Assembly (NCBI GenBank): GCA_039519185.1
Contig: CM076849.1
Coordinates: 59,035,087-59,099,086 of the forward strand
Length of the DNA: 64,000 nucleotides
From: Astragalus membranaceus
Lineage: Eukaryota > Streptophyta > Magnoliopsida > Fabales > Fabaceae
Direction of reading: 5' to 3'
Both the position numbers and the translations under genes were made by a program. The notes beneath the pieces are model-generated. The model ran no database searches and had not been told where the DNA came from. It worked only from the letters and a program-made list of their open reading frames with translations. Numbering within the stretch: position 1 is the first letter of the stretch; the number at the start of each line of letters is the position of its first letter. Shown piece after piece: positions 21,443 to 35,100 of the stretch.

Positions 21443-24400
21443 TCTTGCATCATTCGCATTGGCATTTTGTCTTGCATTAAAAATAACAAAATTATTTAGA
21501 ATAAGCCACACTCTTCGAGTGGTCATTCTCCACGCATTTGCATCATACTTGCATATCATAATTTGTTCATTCATTCATTGCATAAAATAAAAGTTGTGAT
21601 GAGAAGCGGGACGTTCTTGCGAAACAATCATCCTTTTTGAAAAAGTTTATCCTTACTTGGTTGCAAACTCAAGGTGTTCCAAGGCACTCAGTTTTTCGAA
21701 TCAATAGCTCATTTGCATTTCTTTCAAAAGCACTGCATCCCATCCATTCTATGACAAAAGACTGAAATAGTATATCAAAGAAAAAACAAATTTTTAACTG
21801 ATGTTAACTCTCTGTGAAGCATTCTTCTAATGAGCGTGCATGCTATGAGTACATTCTCTTGCTTGGGTCCGTTGGTTTTCCTCCCTTACCACAGTTTCCC
21901 GTCCAAGTCTAGTCCCGCCCCGTCCACCCATAAAGTGCATATTCTCCCCATCAGTGCGTATTTGACTTTTGGTTCAAGTCCTCCATGCTGGGGCAAGTCT
22001 GTGATCATTAATTCCCCTTGATTAATATCATATTCCTTCAGTGCAAGTCTCTCAAAAATAATAATAATAATATAATAAACAAGAAAACAAGCTCGCTAGG
22101 TTGAAAACCCGCAAAGGGCGGCCTAGGCAAAAAAGAGCGCCCGGTGGACTGAAAACTCGCAAAGAGCGGTCCAGGCAAAAATTAGGGCACAAAAAGAAAA
22201 AAAAAGAGCAAACACATGAAGATAGATAAATTATGGTTCTAAAGTTAAGTCTTATAGAAATAAGCAATCGGGATTTGAAATGAAGTTTGGCCATCTCCTC
22301 AAAAACCCCCAAAATCCCAGAAAGTCCCTTTCCTACCCACCTTAAGCCAAGAAAAACCAAAATCCAAAAATCACCCTAGACAAGGATCACCCCAAATAAA
22401 AAAAACAGTGCATCACTTTTTATTAGCTCACCCGAGTCGAAGAAGGAAAAGAATCATAAAGAAAAAAAAAGGAAAAAAAAAGAAAAAAAAAAGGGATTCA
22501 AAAATGAAAATCCCAAAACAAAAGAAAATACAAAAGAAATGTAAGTGGTGAGCTGGTACATGTTACCACAAAATACAAGAGATCCTTGTCTAAATAAACC
22601 TTCAAACACTTCATCATCCCAACACCTGATTCCATAAACCTTCAAACACTTCCTTTGGCCTCAACATCAAACCCCTTAGTCATTCTACCATGAGACACGA
22701 ATTTGCTTTAACAGAGCCCAAACAAGCCCAAATAACCATCTTCCTCATAGACCATTAACCGTCAATCAACGCCGAACAAAACTCATCCTCCCATTAGCCT
22801 CAAACACTTCACCAAGCCTAACCCTCCTTCCTCCACAAAACACCACAATCCCGAAAAGTCCATTCCGATCAATGACCGGTTGCTTTTGTTCACTCAAATT
22901 CTAATCTTAGGACGAACAAGTTTATCTATGTACAATATGTTTGCTCAAAAGAAAAACAAACGATCAGAAAAAAGAAAGCTGATCAAGAAAGAATAAACCC
23001 TCAGACAAAAGAGAACTGGGGAAACAAAAACGAACAGTCAGAAAAAAGAAAGCTGACAAAATAAAAAAGAGGGACTTGCACTCCAAAACACATTCAAGAT
23101 GCATTAAAACAAGGTTTAGTGATCACCAGGTAAAGATTCTTTCGCACCAAAAGTCAAGACATCAGTAGAGAACCAAAGCTTTGCACTAAGAATACCACTC
23201 AGACCCAAAAGTTGGGGCATTCTCTTCACCACCCACACACCCTAGTCTTGGGAAAGTCTGTTCAATGCCCATCCCATGTCATTCCAGTTGTCAATGTCAT
23301 TCCAAAGTGGGGCAAGTGCATTGCCATTCCTTCACCTCATTCATTCCCATAAAAACCTCACCGGGACAATCTCTCAACTCACTATCCTAAACAAGGCCTT
23401 GTCATTCTAATTGGGGCAGCTTTGTCCCTGTTATGACTGGGGCAACATCAAACTTTATGGGTTGAGACAAAATCTCTTTTGATCCACCTTCCCTTTCAAA
23501 AGCCGAAGCGTTCCCAATTCATCATCTTCTACACCCCTAGTTGTTGTCACCACCTGACAGGGGCAAACCACTCACTCATCAAAGACCTGAATTGGGGCAA
23601 TCTTGTATCTCTTGATCCCTCATAAGCTTCGGCAATAACCATGTCTGTCATTCCTTCACTTGCCATAAATGTCCATGCCCTAAACCAATTCCAAGTTAAC
23701 TGACTCATTCACTCACATTTGCACTCCTATGCATGCTTACTAGATAATGCTTCAAAGGAGAGAACACAAGTTGTTTACGTTATATCTAAAATTCAGTCAT
23801 CATGGAAAGAAAGAGAAAACAAGTGAGGTCGTTTGTAAATAAAAACCTTGAGAACACCAGAGTTTGAATCAAATTCAATTTTTCAACAGAATGGTCAATA
23901 ATCATCTCAAGTCCTTGCATTCAAAGTCTCGCATCTCATCATCACAAAAATGTTTACCTCATGCATATAGGCATTATAGCATATGCATCAAAGCATTACA
24001 TTTGCATCTTCACACTTTGTGCATTTTTCACATAGCAAAAAAAAAAATTTCCACGTCAGTTGCACAGAAAAAACAAAGAAAGCAAAAAGAAAATAAAGAA
24101 AAGACAAAAGCATTCCATGTCATTCATCATTTCATAAAGCATTCCTTTGTCATCAAACATTAAAGCAGTACATATGCATCATATTAACGTTAGCATTTCC
24201 ATAAAAGAAAAAGAACAAGAGTCATTGCATCAAACATCAGAGCATTGCATCATATTAATGTTTGCATTTCATAGAAGAAGCAAAAAGAAACGAACAGAAG
24301 TTAGAGCAGGAGCATTTCATTCATCAAAGCATCAATCACCGCATACATTTGCATTCAAACATCAAAGCAATACGGTTGCATCACATCAATACTTGCATCT

Positions 24401-25366
24401 CATAGAAGAAAAGAAAGCTAAAGCGTCCCATGTCGTTCATCATTTCATTCATCAGCAATATTCACACTTCATAGAAAAAAGGCAGAGAAGAAAAATTTTC
24501 CATTAGATGTCATCTGTCATTCCATTAAAATATATGAGCATTCATCAAAACTTTGCATACCCATGATTCTTAAAAGAGCAAAAAGAGAGGCCAAAAGAGA
24601 GAAAAGAGAAGAGCCAAGAGAGCAACAAAAAGAAAAGAAAAGAAAGAAAAAGAAAAAAAAGAGAAGCTAGAGAAAGAGAAAAAGGCATATAAGAACAGGA
24701 GAAAATCATGCATTCATCAGACATAAGCAAAAGAAAAAGAAAATCATGCATTGCGTACAGACAAGAGAAGAAAAGGAAAATCATCGCATTCATCAAGCAT
24801 ATAGGAACAGTAGAGGATCATGCATTCATCCAACATAGACAAAGGAAATAAGAAACTCATCATTCATCATAAGAAAAAAGAAAACAGCAATCATGGCATT
24901 TGCATTGCATGCATTTGTTCATTTTGAGCTACAGGTACAAAGAGAGGATGAGCACTTCGGTGTTAGCCCTCGCCCCCAGATTCCAGAAAATGTTCCCCCA
25001 AGTTGGGAGTTCAGAAGGAAAAGAAAAGAGAGAATAGAAAAGAAAGAGAGAAAAGAAAAGAGAGCGCTCAAGCGCACATTGCGGATTGGAGCACAGAGAT
25101 CATCGCTCCCTTCTGCCCAGGTCTCACGTCGCGTACGAGCAACGCGATGGACCGCAGCCCCATGTGAGGCTCAACGGAATAGTTGTATCAGCCTAAGATA
25201 CAGTGGACGCCGTGCATTGATCAGTATATCAGTTCCGGAGCTGATGACGATCCCCCCGGTCGCTCGAAAAGGCCAACAGGAAGCGTGCTCCTCAAAGCCA
25301 CGTGCAAACTCGGATTCACCAAGAGCCCGTTTAAGGATTACAGGTTTTAGGCAGCCTGGGCAATTT
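21443..25366 (+). mobile_element. Ogre-like 3' internal region, second copy (non-coding)
   Basis: It is near-identical to 12277-16189, including the GGGGCA motifs, the purine-rich blocks and the G+C-rich stretch (about 25066-25366). It carries a 10-bp insertion in an A-rich run near 22470 relative to copy one. No coding capacity. Confidence 0.75.
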
Positions 25367-25671
25367 ACCGCTTTCTGCACGCCAAGTGCCAATTTACCGC
25401 TTTCTGCACGCCAAGTGCCCATTTACCGCTTTTCTGCACGCCAAGTGCCCGTTTACCGCTTTCTGCACACCAAGAGCCCGTTTGTCATTACGCCGCTTCC
25501 AAATTGCCCACATAATCTGTTCAGCCAAGCTGTCAAATAAATTAAAAAAACAATCAACAAAAGTATTAAATCTAGCATAGTAATCATTGACAGCAGTCAA
25601 CATGCTACTCCTTTCCCACATTGGTTGCGCCTCACTACACTTAAAAAACAAATGCAAATCATCTTCCTCTC
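25367..25671. repeat. Minisatellite and antisense LINE scrap, second copy
   Basis: The 29-30 bp units (25367-25483) are followed by the same LINE zf-RVT scrap on the - strand (25484-25671), ending exactly where the second LTR begins. Confidence 0.8.
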
Positions 25672-28600
25672 TGTTATACCCCAATTTTGTCCGTCTTCCT
25701 TTTCTAGTTTTAGTCGTTTATTTTACTTAAATCGTGTTTTGAAGTCGCGTGGTTACGAGAATTATCAGTACGGCGTCTCAGTTACTAACCCTGGCCAATT
25801 TCAATTACCCTGTTCAACTAAATCGAAATACCGTTGTTTTAAATTAGGCATGCACGCGAATGATCGATCTTTTCGTGCGTTCTTCAATTTAATCTTCGTA
25901 TTTGGATTTAAGTCGAACCTAATTGGGACTAACAAAGTCATTTTTCTCGCGATTGGGCTTGTCGTTTCAATTTGGGCTTAAGAACGCGATTCTGAGATAA
26001 TTTTAGCGTTTAGTGGTCAACGGGCTTATTTATTCTATTTGGGCCTCGTTCTCACGCACTTGTCTAGTCGGGTCCGATATCACTTTTGTATTTGGCCCAA
26101 TTTCTTTTATTATTTTTACTTTGCCTATTTATTTATCTTGAGTAGTATATATAGTCTAAAAATGTCAAAAAAATTTCTATTTATTTTTATTTACAATTTA
26201 ATAGTGTTTAGGAGTCCAAATGTCCAAAAAATACAAAAAAAATCACATCAAAAAAGGCCCAAATGGCCAGATCCGAAAATGCAAGTAATAATAGGCAGCA
26301 GCAGCAGATTTAGAGTTTTCCAGCAGCTGCTCCCCAAGCTGCTGATGGGCTTGGATCCAAACCTGAAAAATATTCAAAGCCCAGTCAAAATACAATTAAT
26401 GCCTAAACCTAGAAAGGTAGTATAAATTAGCAGTCAACAGTGGTAGCAAAGGGGGAGGAAATTGAGAAGAATCAGAGCAAGAGATTAGTGTTTCACGCCG
26501 AAACCCTAATCGCAAAAAAGCCAAAAATTCAGAAACAGAAGAACCAGAGCCGCAGTAGCAGTGGTTTTGTTTTCAGCCGGCAAAAAGGAAATTTTCAGAA
26601 GCTGGAGTTTAGATGTCTTAAAAAAGGTATGGGACTTATCTGATCAGGACAATGATAGCATGCTTTCTTTGAAGGAGTTTTGCTTTGCTCTATATTTGAT
26701 GGAGCGGTACAGGGAAGGTCGTCCTCTTCCACAGTCTCTTCCAAGTAATGTTATGTTTGACGAAACATTGCTTTCTATGACGGGGCATCAAAAACTCACT
26801 TATGGAAATGCAGCCTTGGGTGTAGGCCCAGGTTTTCAGCAGCAACAAGGGATGCCTGGTGCTCGGCCAGTGGCACCAGGAGCTGGTTTGAGGCCACCAG
26901 TTCAACGAACACCTGCCCGAGCCGATGGCACCATGCTGCCTGATCAGAAAAAGTCCGGAACACCTGTGCTGCAGGATTCTTTTTTTAATGACACAGATAA
27001 TAGTGAACAAAGTATATTAAACTCAAAACCTCAAGAGGCAGCAACTGCAGGGAAAAAGGCTGAAGAAACACAAAATGTATATTTGGATTCAAAAGAGAAG
27101 ATTGCGTTTTACCGCGATAAAATGCAGGAACTGGTGAGTAATTCATATCTTGTTTTCCTTTTTAGTTTGATCTTGCACAGATGTTGCATGCTTAAGATTT
27201 AATGTGGTTTGAGGTGAAATATTTGTAGGCTATGCTGGTGATAGCTTGCTTGTAAGTAAATCTTCTGTCGCATTAATCGAGTCCAGTTAATTTAAAAATA
27301 ATTTTATTAATGACCTTTGAGCTACTGCTATATGGAATAATTAGCACATGTTGGCTTTTGCTTTATTTTTTACACAAAATAAATGTTGAACGAAATAGCT
27401 CTCTTGAGTATTCAGTTACAAGCACGTAGATGGATATTCAAATCATCCTATTGAGACTTAATGGTAGGGGTTGTGGTTCTAGTTAGACTTCGGTTTGAAG
27501 CCTGGGAGTGTGGACTTCTGTTCTGGTTAGGAAGACTAATTTTTTTGCAAATTCTTTCTCTCCTTAAGAAACTAAGTGGAATCATGCAGGCAGTGAAAAA
27601 ATGAGGGTGGGGGTCGAATGTGGGTGCAGCGCCGTAGAGAGGAGATGAGCTTAGGGTGAGGGAGAGAGGCGGATACGTGAGAGAGAGAGAGAGGAAAATT
27701 TTTTTAGGGTTGAGCAATTTGGGGGTGGGGAGTGCGGCGCGCTGAGGGGGAGAGGATTTGGGAATTAGGTTTAGTTTTTTAGGTTTGGCTTTATATAGTT
27801 AGGGTTTTTATTTATTTATTTATTTTTTTTAATATCAGATTAACATTTGCACCCCTCCAATTCACGCGTACACCCCTCCCTCACTTAAGCCCAGTTTCGC
27901 ATACTGGGCCCTCCAATGCGAACTGGGCCTCCTTTTTACACCTGTTATTAATTATACAACCCCTTGCGACTAATAATACCCTATTTTACCATTTCATTTC
28001 TTGTTTTTTAATTCAATTTAATTCTCTTCAAGACAAAATAGTTTCTCATAAATCAAAAACTTTGTTAATAGTCTTGTGAAGCCTTTGCTTGCATGATTAT
28101 TAACAATGAGGTACTAGTGATGATCACTTGGAGCATTTGCTCAATTGATCATCATGAATGCCTGAATTTTCCTAAAGAGTTTCACTAAATCAAAAACTTT
28201 GTTAATAGTCTTGTGAAGCCTCTGCTTGCATGATTATTAACAATGAGGTACTAGTGGTGATCACTTGGAGTCTTTGCTCGATTGATCATCATGAATGCCT
28301 AATTTTCCTAAAGATTCTCACTAAATCAAAAACTTTGTTAGTAGTCTTGCGAAGCCTTTGCTTGCATGATTATTAACAATGGAGTGCTAACGGTGGTCAC
28401 TTGGAGCCTTTGCTCAACTGATCATCATGAAAGCTCAATTTTCACAATTAAACAAGATAAAAAAAAACAAAAAAACCGTTTTCCAAACAGAAGAACTACG
28501 TAGCTTTGAATTCTCCATCGCACCGGGAGATACGTAGGAGCGGGCCATGTCCCGTCAAGCACTTCTTTCTAAAAACCCTTTTTGTTCCTTTCTCTCCAAA

Positions 28601-28919
28601 AATAAAAATTTTTTATTAAGTTCTTTAATTCATTTTCAATAAGAAATAAAGAGGCAAATTAGATATTTTCCAAATCAACACTTAAAACCACACATTTAAT
28701 TAAAGGTTCCCTCTCAGTAGAGAGGACGTGTGGGGTGCTAACACCTTCCCTGCGCGTAACCGACCCCCGAACCCTATTCTCTAGTTTCGCAAGACCAATC
28801 GCTTTCCAAAAAAGGTTTTCCTAATATTTTCCTTAATAAATATTGGTGGCGGCTTCATTGTCTTAAGAAAAGTTGTGAACGAGGAAGGTTCTCCCTCGGG
28901 GACTTTTTCGGGCGCAACA
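25672..28919 (+). mobile_element. Ogre-like LTR, second copy (3248 bp)
   Basis: It is almost identical to 16495-19741. The differences I see are a G-run change near 26455, two substitutions near 26541, an A/T-run change near 28605 and one C/T near 28700. It includes the three 137-bp repeats at 28050-28430. Confidence 0.88.
26599..27133 (+). pseudogene. Captured EH-domain exon, second copy
   Basis: This is the same 535-bp open exon with both splice-like flanks as at 17422-17956. I see no stop codon or indel separating the two copies, so the duplication is recent relative to decay. Confidence 0.85.
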
Positions 28920-30223
28920 GCTGGCGACTTCACTGGGGACCCTAAAAAACATTTTTTCAAAAGTGGGTCAAGCCTAATTAATTAAATGTGTGGTTTATAT
29001 GATTGATTTGAATATCTTGCTTCTTCTTCCTTTTTCATAAGCATGTTACATCCATGTGCATTCTTCTTCTATGTTTGTTTTTGCAATAGATAATTACTTT
29101 TTTGCTTAGTTCTCTCATGCATTTCTTCCCCTTTCTTATCATGTCCCCTTCTTCTCTGCTCCCTTTCCTATGGTAAGCACATGCATACTTCCCCTTTCTT
29201 ATCATGTCCCCTTCTTCTTTGCTCCCTTTCTTGAGGTAAGTAGTGCATTGTTATTGGCACCCTAGATTAGTTTATATTGGATCGATATTGAACCCTAGGA
29301 TAAACAACATGCTATTTTTCTGGACTTCTCTGGATTTTCATTTGCAGGTGGGGAAGGGTAGTTATTCCTAGGTGTTGTGCCCTCGACACACACTTCACAT
29401 CCTATACTTGTGAGCATTGAGTGGGGCCTAAAACCCAAGGTCTGAACAAAAACCTAGGAGAGTGGGAACGATTAGTGACTGCCATTCGTGGACCTTTGTC
29501 TGTATGGCTCTCATGAAAGTTCCGCCCAAGAGTGCGCTTTGTCATGATGCCTCACACTCGGTAGCTTTCTACGATTGTGGGTGCCATCATGAGAGAGACT
29601 TTAGCTCTTGGTTGCCATTGTAAGGAAGTGATTAGAACCTACATGGGAGGATTACCCCTTTCGTCGACTTTAGACCCTAGGATTCCCACCCTTTGTAGGA
29701 CACGGGGGCACGCCTTTGTTTGTTGCATTAGTTTAGGCATTCCTTTTTCTTAAACTCTATTTCAAAATCGTAGAAAATAATATCCTTATTTTCTTACCCT
29801 CTTTTTATGTAAATGACACATCATTTCGCATCCACATCATTTCGCATCCACATCATTTCGCATTCACATCGTTTCGCACCATTGCATTTGCATCTAACAA
29901 AAGTTTGAAAAAAAAAACATTCATCTTGCATTCCCTTTCATTACATAAAGATAAAACAAAAAATAATTATCATCTGCATAGCATAAGCATTTCATTTATA
30001 ATCATGCAAAAAATCCTCGTCGAGTTCACCCAAGACGAGGCGTTCATGCATAAGCATTATTTCAAAAAAAGAGACACAGTAGAACTACGTAAGCTTTGAT
30101 TCCTCATTACAATGGGGATACGTAGGAGCGGGTCATACCCCGTCAGGCACATTTTTCTAAAACCCTTTTTTCAATAAATCATTTGCATCTCCAAATAATT
30201 TTCAAAATCATGTTCCAAAACTA
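28920..30223 (+). mobile_element. PBS and 5' internal region, second copy, truncated
   Basis: The PBS (28920-28942) and leader repeat the first copy up to 30223. There the sequence switches to LINE sequence (gtaggcaaacagcc). The short ORF at 29905-30099 is in repetitive sequence and matches no family I recognise. Confidence 0.75.
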
Positions 30224-30384
30224 GTAGGCAAACAGCCTCTTGCAACTCTCCAAAGTAGCAATTTTACCTTATTTGGAACTTTTAGTCTCCATATTAGCAT
30301 CCAATTCCCTGGTTTTTTAAGGTGTGTAGTGTCAATTAAATCCTCCATGGTGCCATAGTAAGCTGACCGTATAGAATACATTCC
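30224..30384 (-). pseudogene. LINE zf-RVT segment, - strand (piece 3 of a split LINE)
   Basis: On the - strand it reads MYSIRSAYYGTMEDLIDTT, then WMLIWRLKVPNKVKLLLW and RVARGCLPT, the zf-RVT region. It joins in frame with 39881-40164 across the second Ogre-like element, whose 5-bp duplication attcc is at 30380-30384. It is broken off at 30224 by the array. Confidence 0.85.
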
Positions 30385-32133
30385 TGTAGCGACCGAAAAA
30401 TCCGGAGGATGGATTCTTCGAAGTTCTTGAATGAAGCCACCACCAAAGTTTTAGTTTAAGGGCAAACATTGGAAAATCCCTATTGAGTGGATGAAGGGGT
30501 CTTGCGGACCAGATTTAGGCTCGGGAGTCGTTTATGCGTAGGGAAGGTATTAGCACCCTACGACATCCTTCCTAAGGAAGGTTACCTTTTAACTAAATGT
30601 GTAAGCGTTTATTAATTCAAAAATAATGTTTTTACCCTAATAATAATAATAATAAAAAGACTCGGTAAACGGTTAGTTATTTTTATACTTTTTGAGAAAA
30701 ATGAGAGAAATGAATTTAAAGGAAAAAAAAAGGTTTTTTATTAGTGCAATTGACAGAGGTCGGCCGCCCTCTGGTCCTACGTATCTCCTGGTAGAGAATC
30801 AAATCACACGTAGTTCTTGGATAGAAAAAATTTGTGTGTTGGTGTTTTTTATTTATTTTTGAAATTGGGAGATGTACTCGTGACGACCAAGCAAGTAAAA
30901 CTCAGAGTGGTCGTCACTCATAGGTCGTCTGAAAACTAAAGCTGTTATTAACGGCCAAACAAGCTACACTCAGAGTGACCATTAGTAACAAACCATTTTT
31001 TATGTTTGGGAAAATATTTATTCGTTACTTGGAAAAAAAGTTTGTGAAAGAAAATGTTTATTTATGGAAAAGGGAAAAAAAAGAAATAGGGGGGTGCGGC
31101 AGTAAAATAGGGTGCGATTAGCAGCAAGAGGTGTTGTTTTATTAAAAGGGGGGTGGGAAAAGTTTCAGCCCAGCCCACATTTGGGCTCAGCCCGCGTGGA
31201 ACCAGATCTGTCCACTAGGGGGGAGGGGCGCGGTTTTATTAACAGTGGGGTGCGAATACTAACGGGTCAAATGAAATTTAAAAAAAAAAAATCATGTAAA
31301 CCAGGCCCAAAGCATATCACCACCTCTTCTGAAAACCTAGTTTTCTCTTAGCTTAATCTTTCCAACAAATCTCAGCGCCGCATCAACATGTTCATTTAGA
31401 GAGAGAGACGCTGACAGAGAGAGAAGAGACAACGGAGAGAGAGAAGACAGTTGCCGGCGAGAGGGATGACGCGCGAAGGTGCGTGCTCACGTGCAGTTGA
31501 ACGCGACTGCGTTCGCGGTGGGGAGAGAGATGGGGACGACTGTGGGAGGTTCATGGTGGTGTTTGGGGTGATTTGCGAGGAGGGAGAAGATGGTGGTTTG
31601 TTGTGTGGCGGTGGAGATGACGGTGAGAGGGAGAGTGAACGAGGGGGAGAAACCGAGAGAGAGAACGAAGGGGGTGGTGGACGGCGTCGACGGACGTTTC
31701 GTGGCCGGCAACGGTGATGGGTGAGTTATTGTTGTTGTTGGAGGTTTTTGTGCGAGGAGGGAGAGAGAGGGACCGAGAGGGAAGGGTGCGAGAGCGAAGG
31801 TGAGGCCGAAGGGAGGGTGGTCGTTGGGTGATTGCGAGATGAGAGGGAGAGCTGGGTGGTATTTGGGTACGATTTTGGTTGTTTGATGGTGGAGATGTGG
31901 TGGAGAGAGAGAGATATGAGGGGGTCGTGGTGGTGATTCGGTGTGAGGGTGATTTTCGGGGTGGTTGGCCGTGAGGTTAGTGGTCATGTGGTGGTGCGAT
32001 GGCGGTGGCCACCACACGGTGGCCGGAGCTCGAAGCTCCTTTTTTTTTGACTTCACAAAGTTTTCTTTTTTTTTCTGGTTTTCTCCCCCTCCCCTTGTTT
32101 ACTGTTTCTGTTTTCTGCGACTGTGTCTCCCCC
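30385..32133 (-). mobile_element. 3' LTR of the second Ogre-like element, lacking its first ~700 bp
   Basis: It matches 37379-39176 closely, but the counterpart of 39177-39880 is missing and internal sequence follows directly at 32134. The deletion also removed the polypurine-tract region. Relative to the other LTR it lacks a 30-bp GA-rich segment (present at about 38407-38440) and has a shorter ATA tract. Confidence 0.85.
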
Positions 32134-35100
32134 TTTGAAGCATTTGCTTAATAAATATGAAAAAAAGTGTGAATGCAAATGAATGTGTCAGTTGACTTAG
32201 GGTTCAAGAAATGCAGGGTATAGTCAAGTGTGACACATGAGTGGAGTGGAGGATGAGGTTTATTGGCTCAAACTTATGAGAGATAAGCTTGCCCCATGGT
32301 AAAAATGTTTGACTGCCCCAATTTTGACTTCAAATAGTGGGGAGTGAAACAGTCTGCCTTTGTCTAGGGAGGACAATGACAACTAAGGATGTAGACTGGT
32401 TGAGGGATTGGGAACTATGCAGGTATTGGGGTGACGCGTGGCTAGGAATGAATGGAATGGGAGGCAGGAGGATTCTTTCGGGCCTAGGGATATGAAGCCC
32501 CGGTCTACAAGAGGACAAGGTTGCCCCAATCCATGAAAGGTGAAGATTGCCCCATCCGAGTGGGATTGTGACAGGGTGTAAAGTTAGAATGTAGTATATG
32601 AACGGGATGAAAGATGAGGGTATTTTGGGGATGCTAAAAAAAATCTCCCTGAGTTTGAGTGGAATGGGGGGTGAGGTATTGCCCCATTTTGATATGATAA
32701 GTCGAGTAACTGCCTTAGTAGGGATTTGTGGTTTTCCTTGGGAAGGATTCCACAAGCTAAGACAGTCAAGAGTTTTTGGTTCGATGAAAATTCACTTTGT
32801 TGATGATCACTGTTATGAACTTCGAGCGTGCAAGCCCTTTTAAGTTTTTTTGTAATAATATTTTTCTCTTTGTTTTTTTTTTTGAGCAAATTATTTTGAT
32901 CATTTTGTCCTAGAGTATAAGCTTTGAGAAAAATGAAAGCAACCAATCACTGATCAGAATAGGCCTTAGGATTGTAATATGGCCAATAGTTAATAATTCA
33001 TGAAGGAAATGATTACTTTGCTCCTGAGAGTGTTCGGGGTTGGTTGAGACAAAGAATCTTTTATGCGCTTCATGGTAGAATGAACCTGTTTTAGGGTTGT
33101 AGCGCATTTGAGGGTTTATGGAGGATAGGATGCTTAGGCCAAAGGAAGTGTTTGAGGGTTTATTTCAGACAAGGATCTTTTATAAGCTCGATGGTGTGAA
33201 GTGTCAGCTCACAAATTCTACCGTTTTGGTTTTCAGGATTTTTCGATCCTCTTTTTTTAATTTCACTTTTTTGTGATTTTTCTTTTTTCTTTCGAGCTGA
33301 GCGAGCTGTTAGATATGGGATTGATCCTTGTCTAAGGTGTTTTTTGGCTCGAAGTGGGTAGCAAAGGGCATTTCTCTTTTTTGGATTTTTGGATATAGGA
33401 AAATGGCCAAACTCCAATTCAAATCATGATTGCTTATTTTCTTGAAATTGTAACTATGGGACAAAACTTCATTTTAATATATTTGCTTTTCTTTATTTAT
33501 TATTTTTTTATGCCCTAATTTTTGCTCAGGCTGCTCTCGCGAGTTTTCAACCTAACGGGCTTTTCTTTTTTGGATCTCTTTTGTGTTTTTTTTTACTCAA
33601 AGGACTTGCACGAGTGTTTAGAATGCTAGCAGAAAATCTTAGTGATCATTACTCTGCCCCAGTATGGAGCGTACAAAGTGTTATTCGTGAAATTTCATCA
33701 CCGGGGGAAAGCGAATGAAATACTCTTGTGGGGACTGGGCCTTTTATGGATGGTTGGGTCTGGTTTTGGAAGTGGCAGAGCGACGGGGGTAGTATAACTG
33801 ACTCAAACAACGGTAAACACACATGTCAGGTTAGTTTATTTTGCAAATGCTTCATGGAGAGTTAACACCGCTTAAGATAGAACAATTTTAATTGTCAAAA
33901 CCACACAAGTTAACAAGATAGACATTTAAGCTTCTTGTCACGGGTGTGAGATATATGTTGGCTAATGCCTTTGGTGGGGTGTGTCTCTTAGGCTAAGGGT
34001 CAAGCCTGCAGGAGCGAGGGTTTGAAGATGTGGTCAATGTTGGAGTGACCATGATGGTGAATGAGTCGTCGGTGAATTCCATTGAAGGGTTAAGTGGGTA
34101 GGTGGTTTCCATGAATGTGGTGGGTATGAGTAGGATGTATATGGAGTGAAGGGTGAAGAACTTAATGTTGGTGAATCAAGTTAGAGTATGACAACATTTC
34201 CAAGGAAGAGGAATCAATTAAAATATATTTTCAAGAAGGCTTCGTCTCTCATCAAACAGCATGTCAAAAAACTTATGAGTTTCATTTTTATTTTTTTGGA
34301 AAAATTATTTGAATAAAGCAGAATGCCTGAACATATGGATGTTGTACACAGACAATGATGCAGGTGAATGGAATGCATAATGATACCTTAAGCAAGTGTG
34401 TGATTTTTTTATTTTTTTATTTTTTAAAGTTCAACTAGAGTGAGAGGCTAACAAAACAACAACAAAAAAAACTATTGAATGACGAACAGTGCAAGAATAG
34501 AAGAAAATGAAGCAAATCCTAATTTTGTTTTAATGCATGTGAGAGGATTGACGCTCTTGAGATGGATGTGAGAGGAATAAATGACTATTGTTTTTGTTCT
34601 TTATGACGCATGAAGGAGCTGTTTTTGAGATGCATGAGAATGAATGACTTTTGTTTTTGTTTCTTCATGATGCATGAAGAGGAGTAATGAAATAATGAAT
34701 GAATGTAATTTTTTTATAATATCAAGGTGATATTATTTTCTCATTTTTGGCGTGTGGCTTATGCAAGATGACAAATAAAAAATATGATATTTTGTTATTT
34801 TCTAGATGATGAGATGCATGTTGGTACCATGATAATGAAAACGATGACCGTATTCTATTATGAATGCCTGATAATTTTTTTATTTTCTAGTTGAAGGACT
34901 AACTATGCTCACGCAACAAGAATAATCAAATTAAACGCACCTTGTGTCCTAATGCATGAAGGAACACATGGTGAAAAATGACGAAAATGCAGACGCGAAT
35001 GCATGAAATGCGTACATGAATGATCACTTGGAAAGGTCAGTTATTCTAAATGATTTTTGGAGACAATGCGGCATGTGACCGATGCAGAGCCTCTTTCATG

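Larger units (their letters stand above)
12277..30223 (+). mobile_element. Head-to-tail array (about 1.95 copies) of an Ogre/Tat-like non-autonomous LTR element
   Basis: Positions 12277-21046 and 21443-30223 are nearly identical with a constant offset of about 9177 bp. The order is: 3' part of internal region, LTR (16495-19741), PBS and full internal region (19742-25671), LTR (25672-28919), PBS and 5' part of internal region. No gag, protease, integrase or RT is visible anywhere. LTR starts (TGTTATACCCCAATTTTGTC) and the PBS context (gctggcgacttcactgggga) are typical of the Ogre/Tat lineage of Ty3/gypsy, whose primer is a tRNA-Arg as I recall. Few differences separate the copies: homopolymer lengths and scattered substitutions. 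Confidence 0.88.

Noticed and set aside
16495..28919. Simple intact LTR retrotransposon with two LTRs
   Set aside because: The sequences outside both LTRs are further copies of the internal region, so the unit is part of a tandem array and has no target duplication.
31451..31717. Arg/Gly/Glu-rich ORFs on the + strand of the second element's LTR (also 38493-38759)
   Set aside because: They lie antisense to the LTR in gagagaggg-type sequence; openness and composition are due to base skew.
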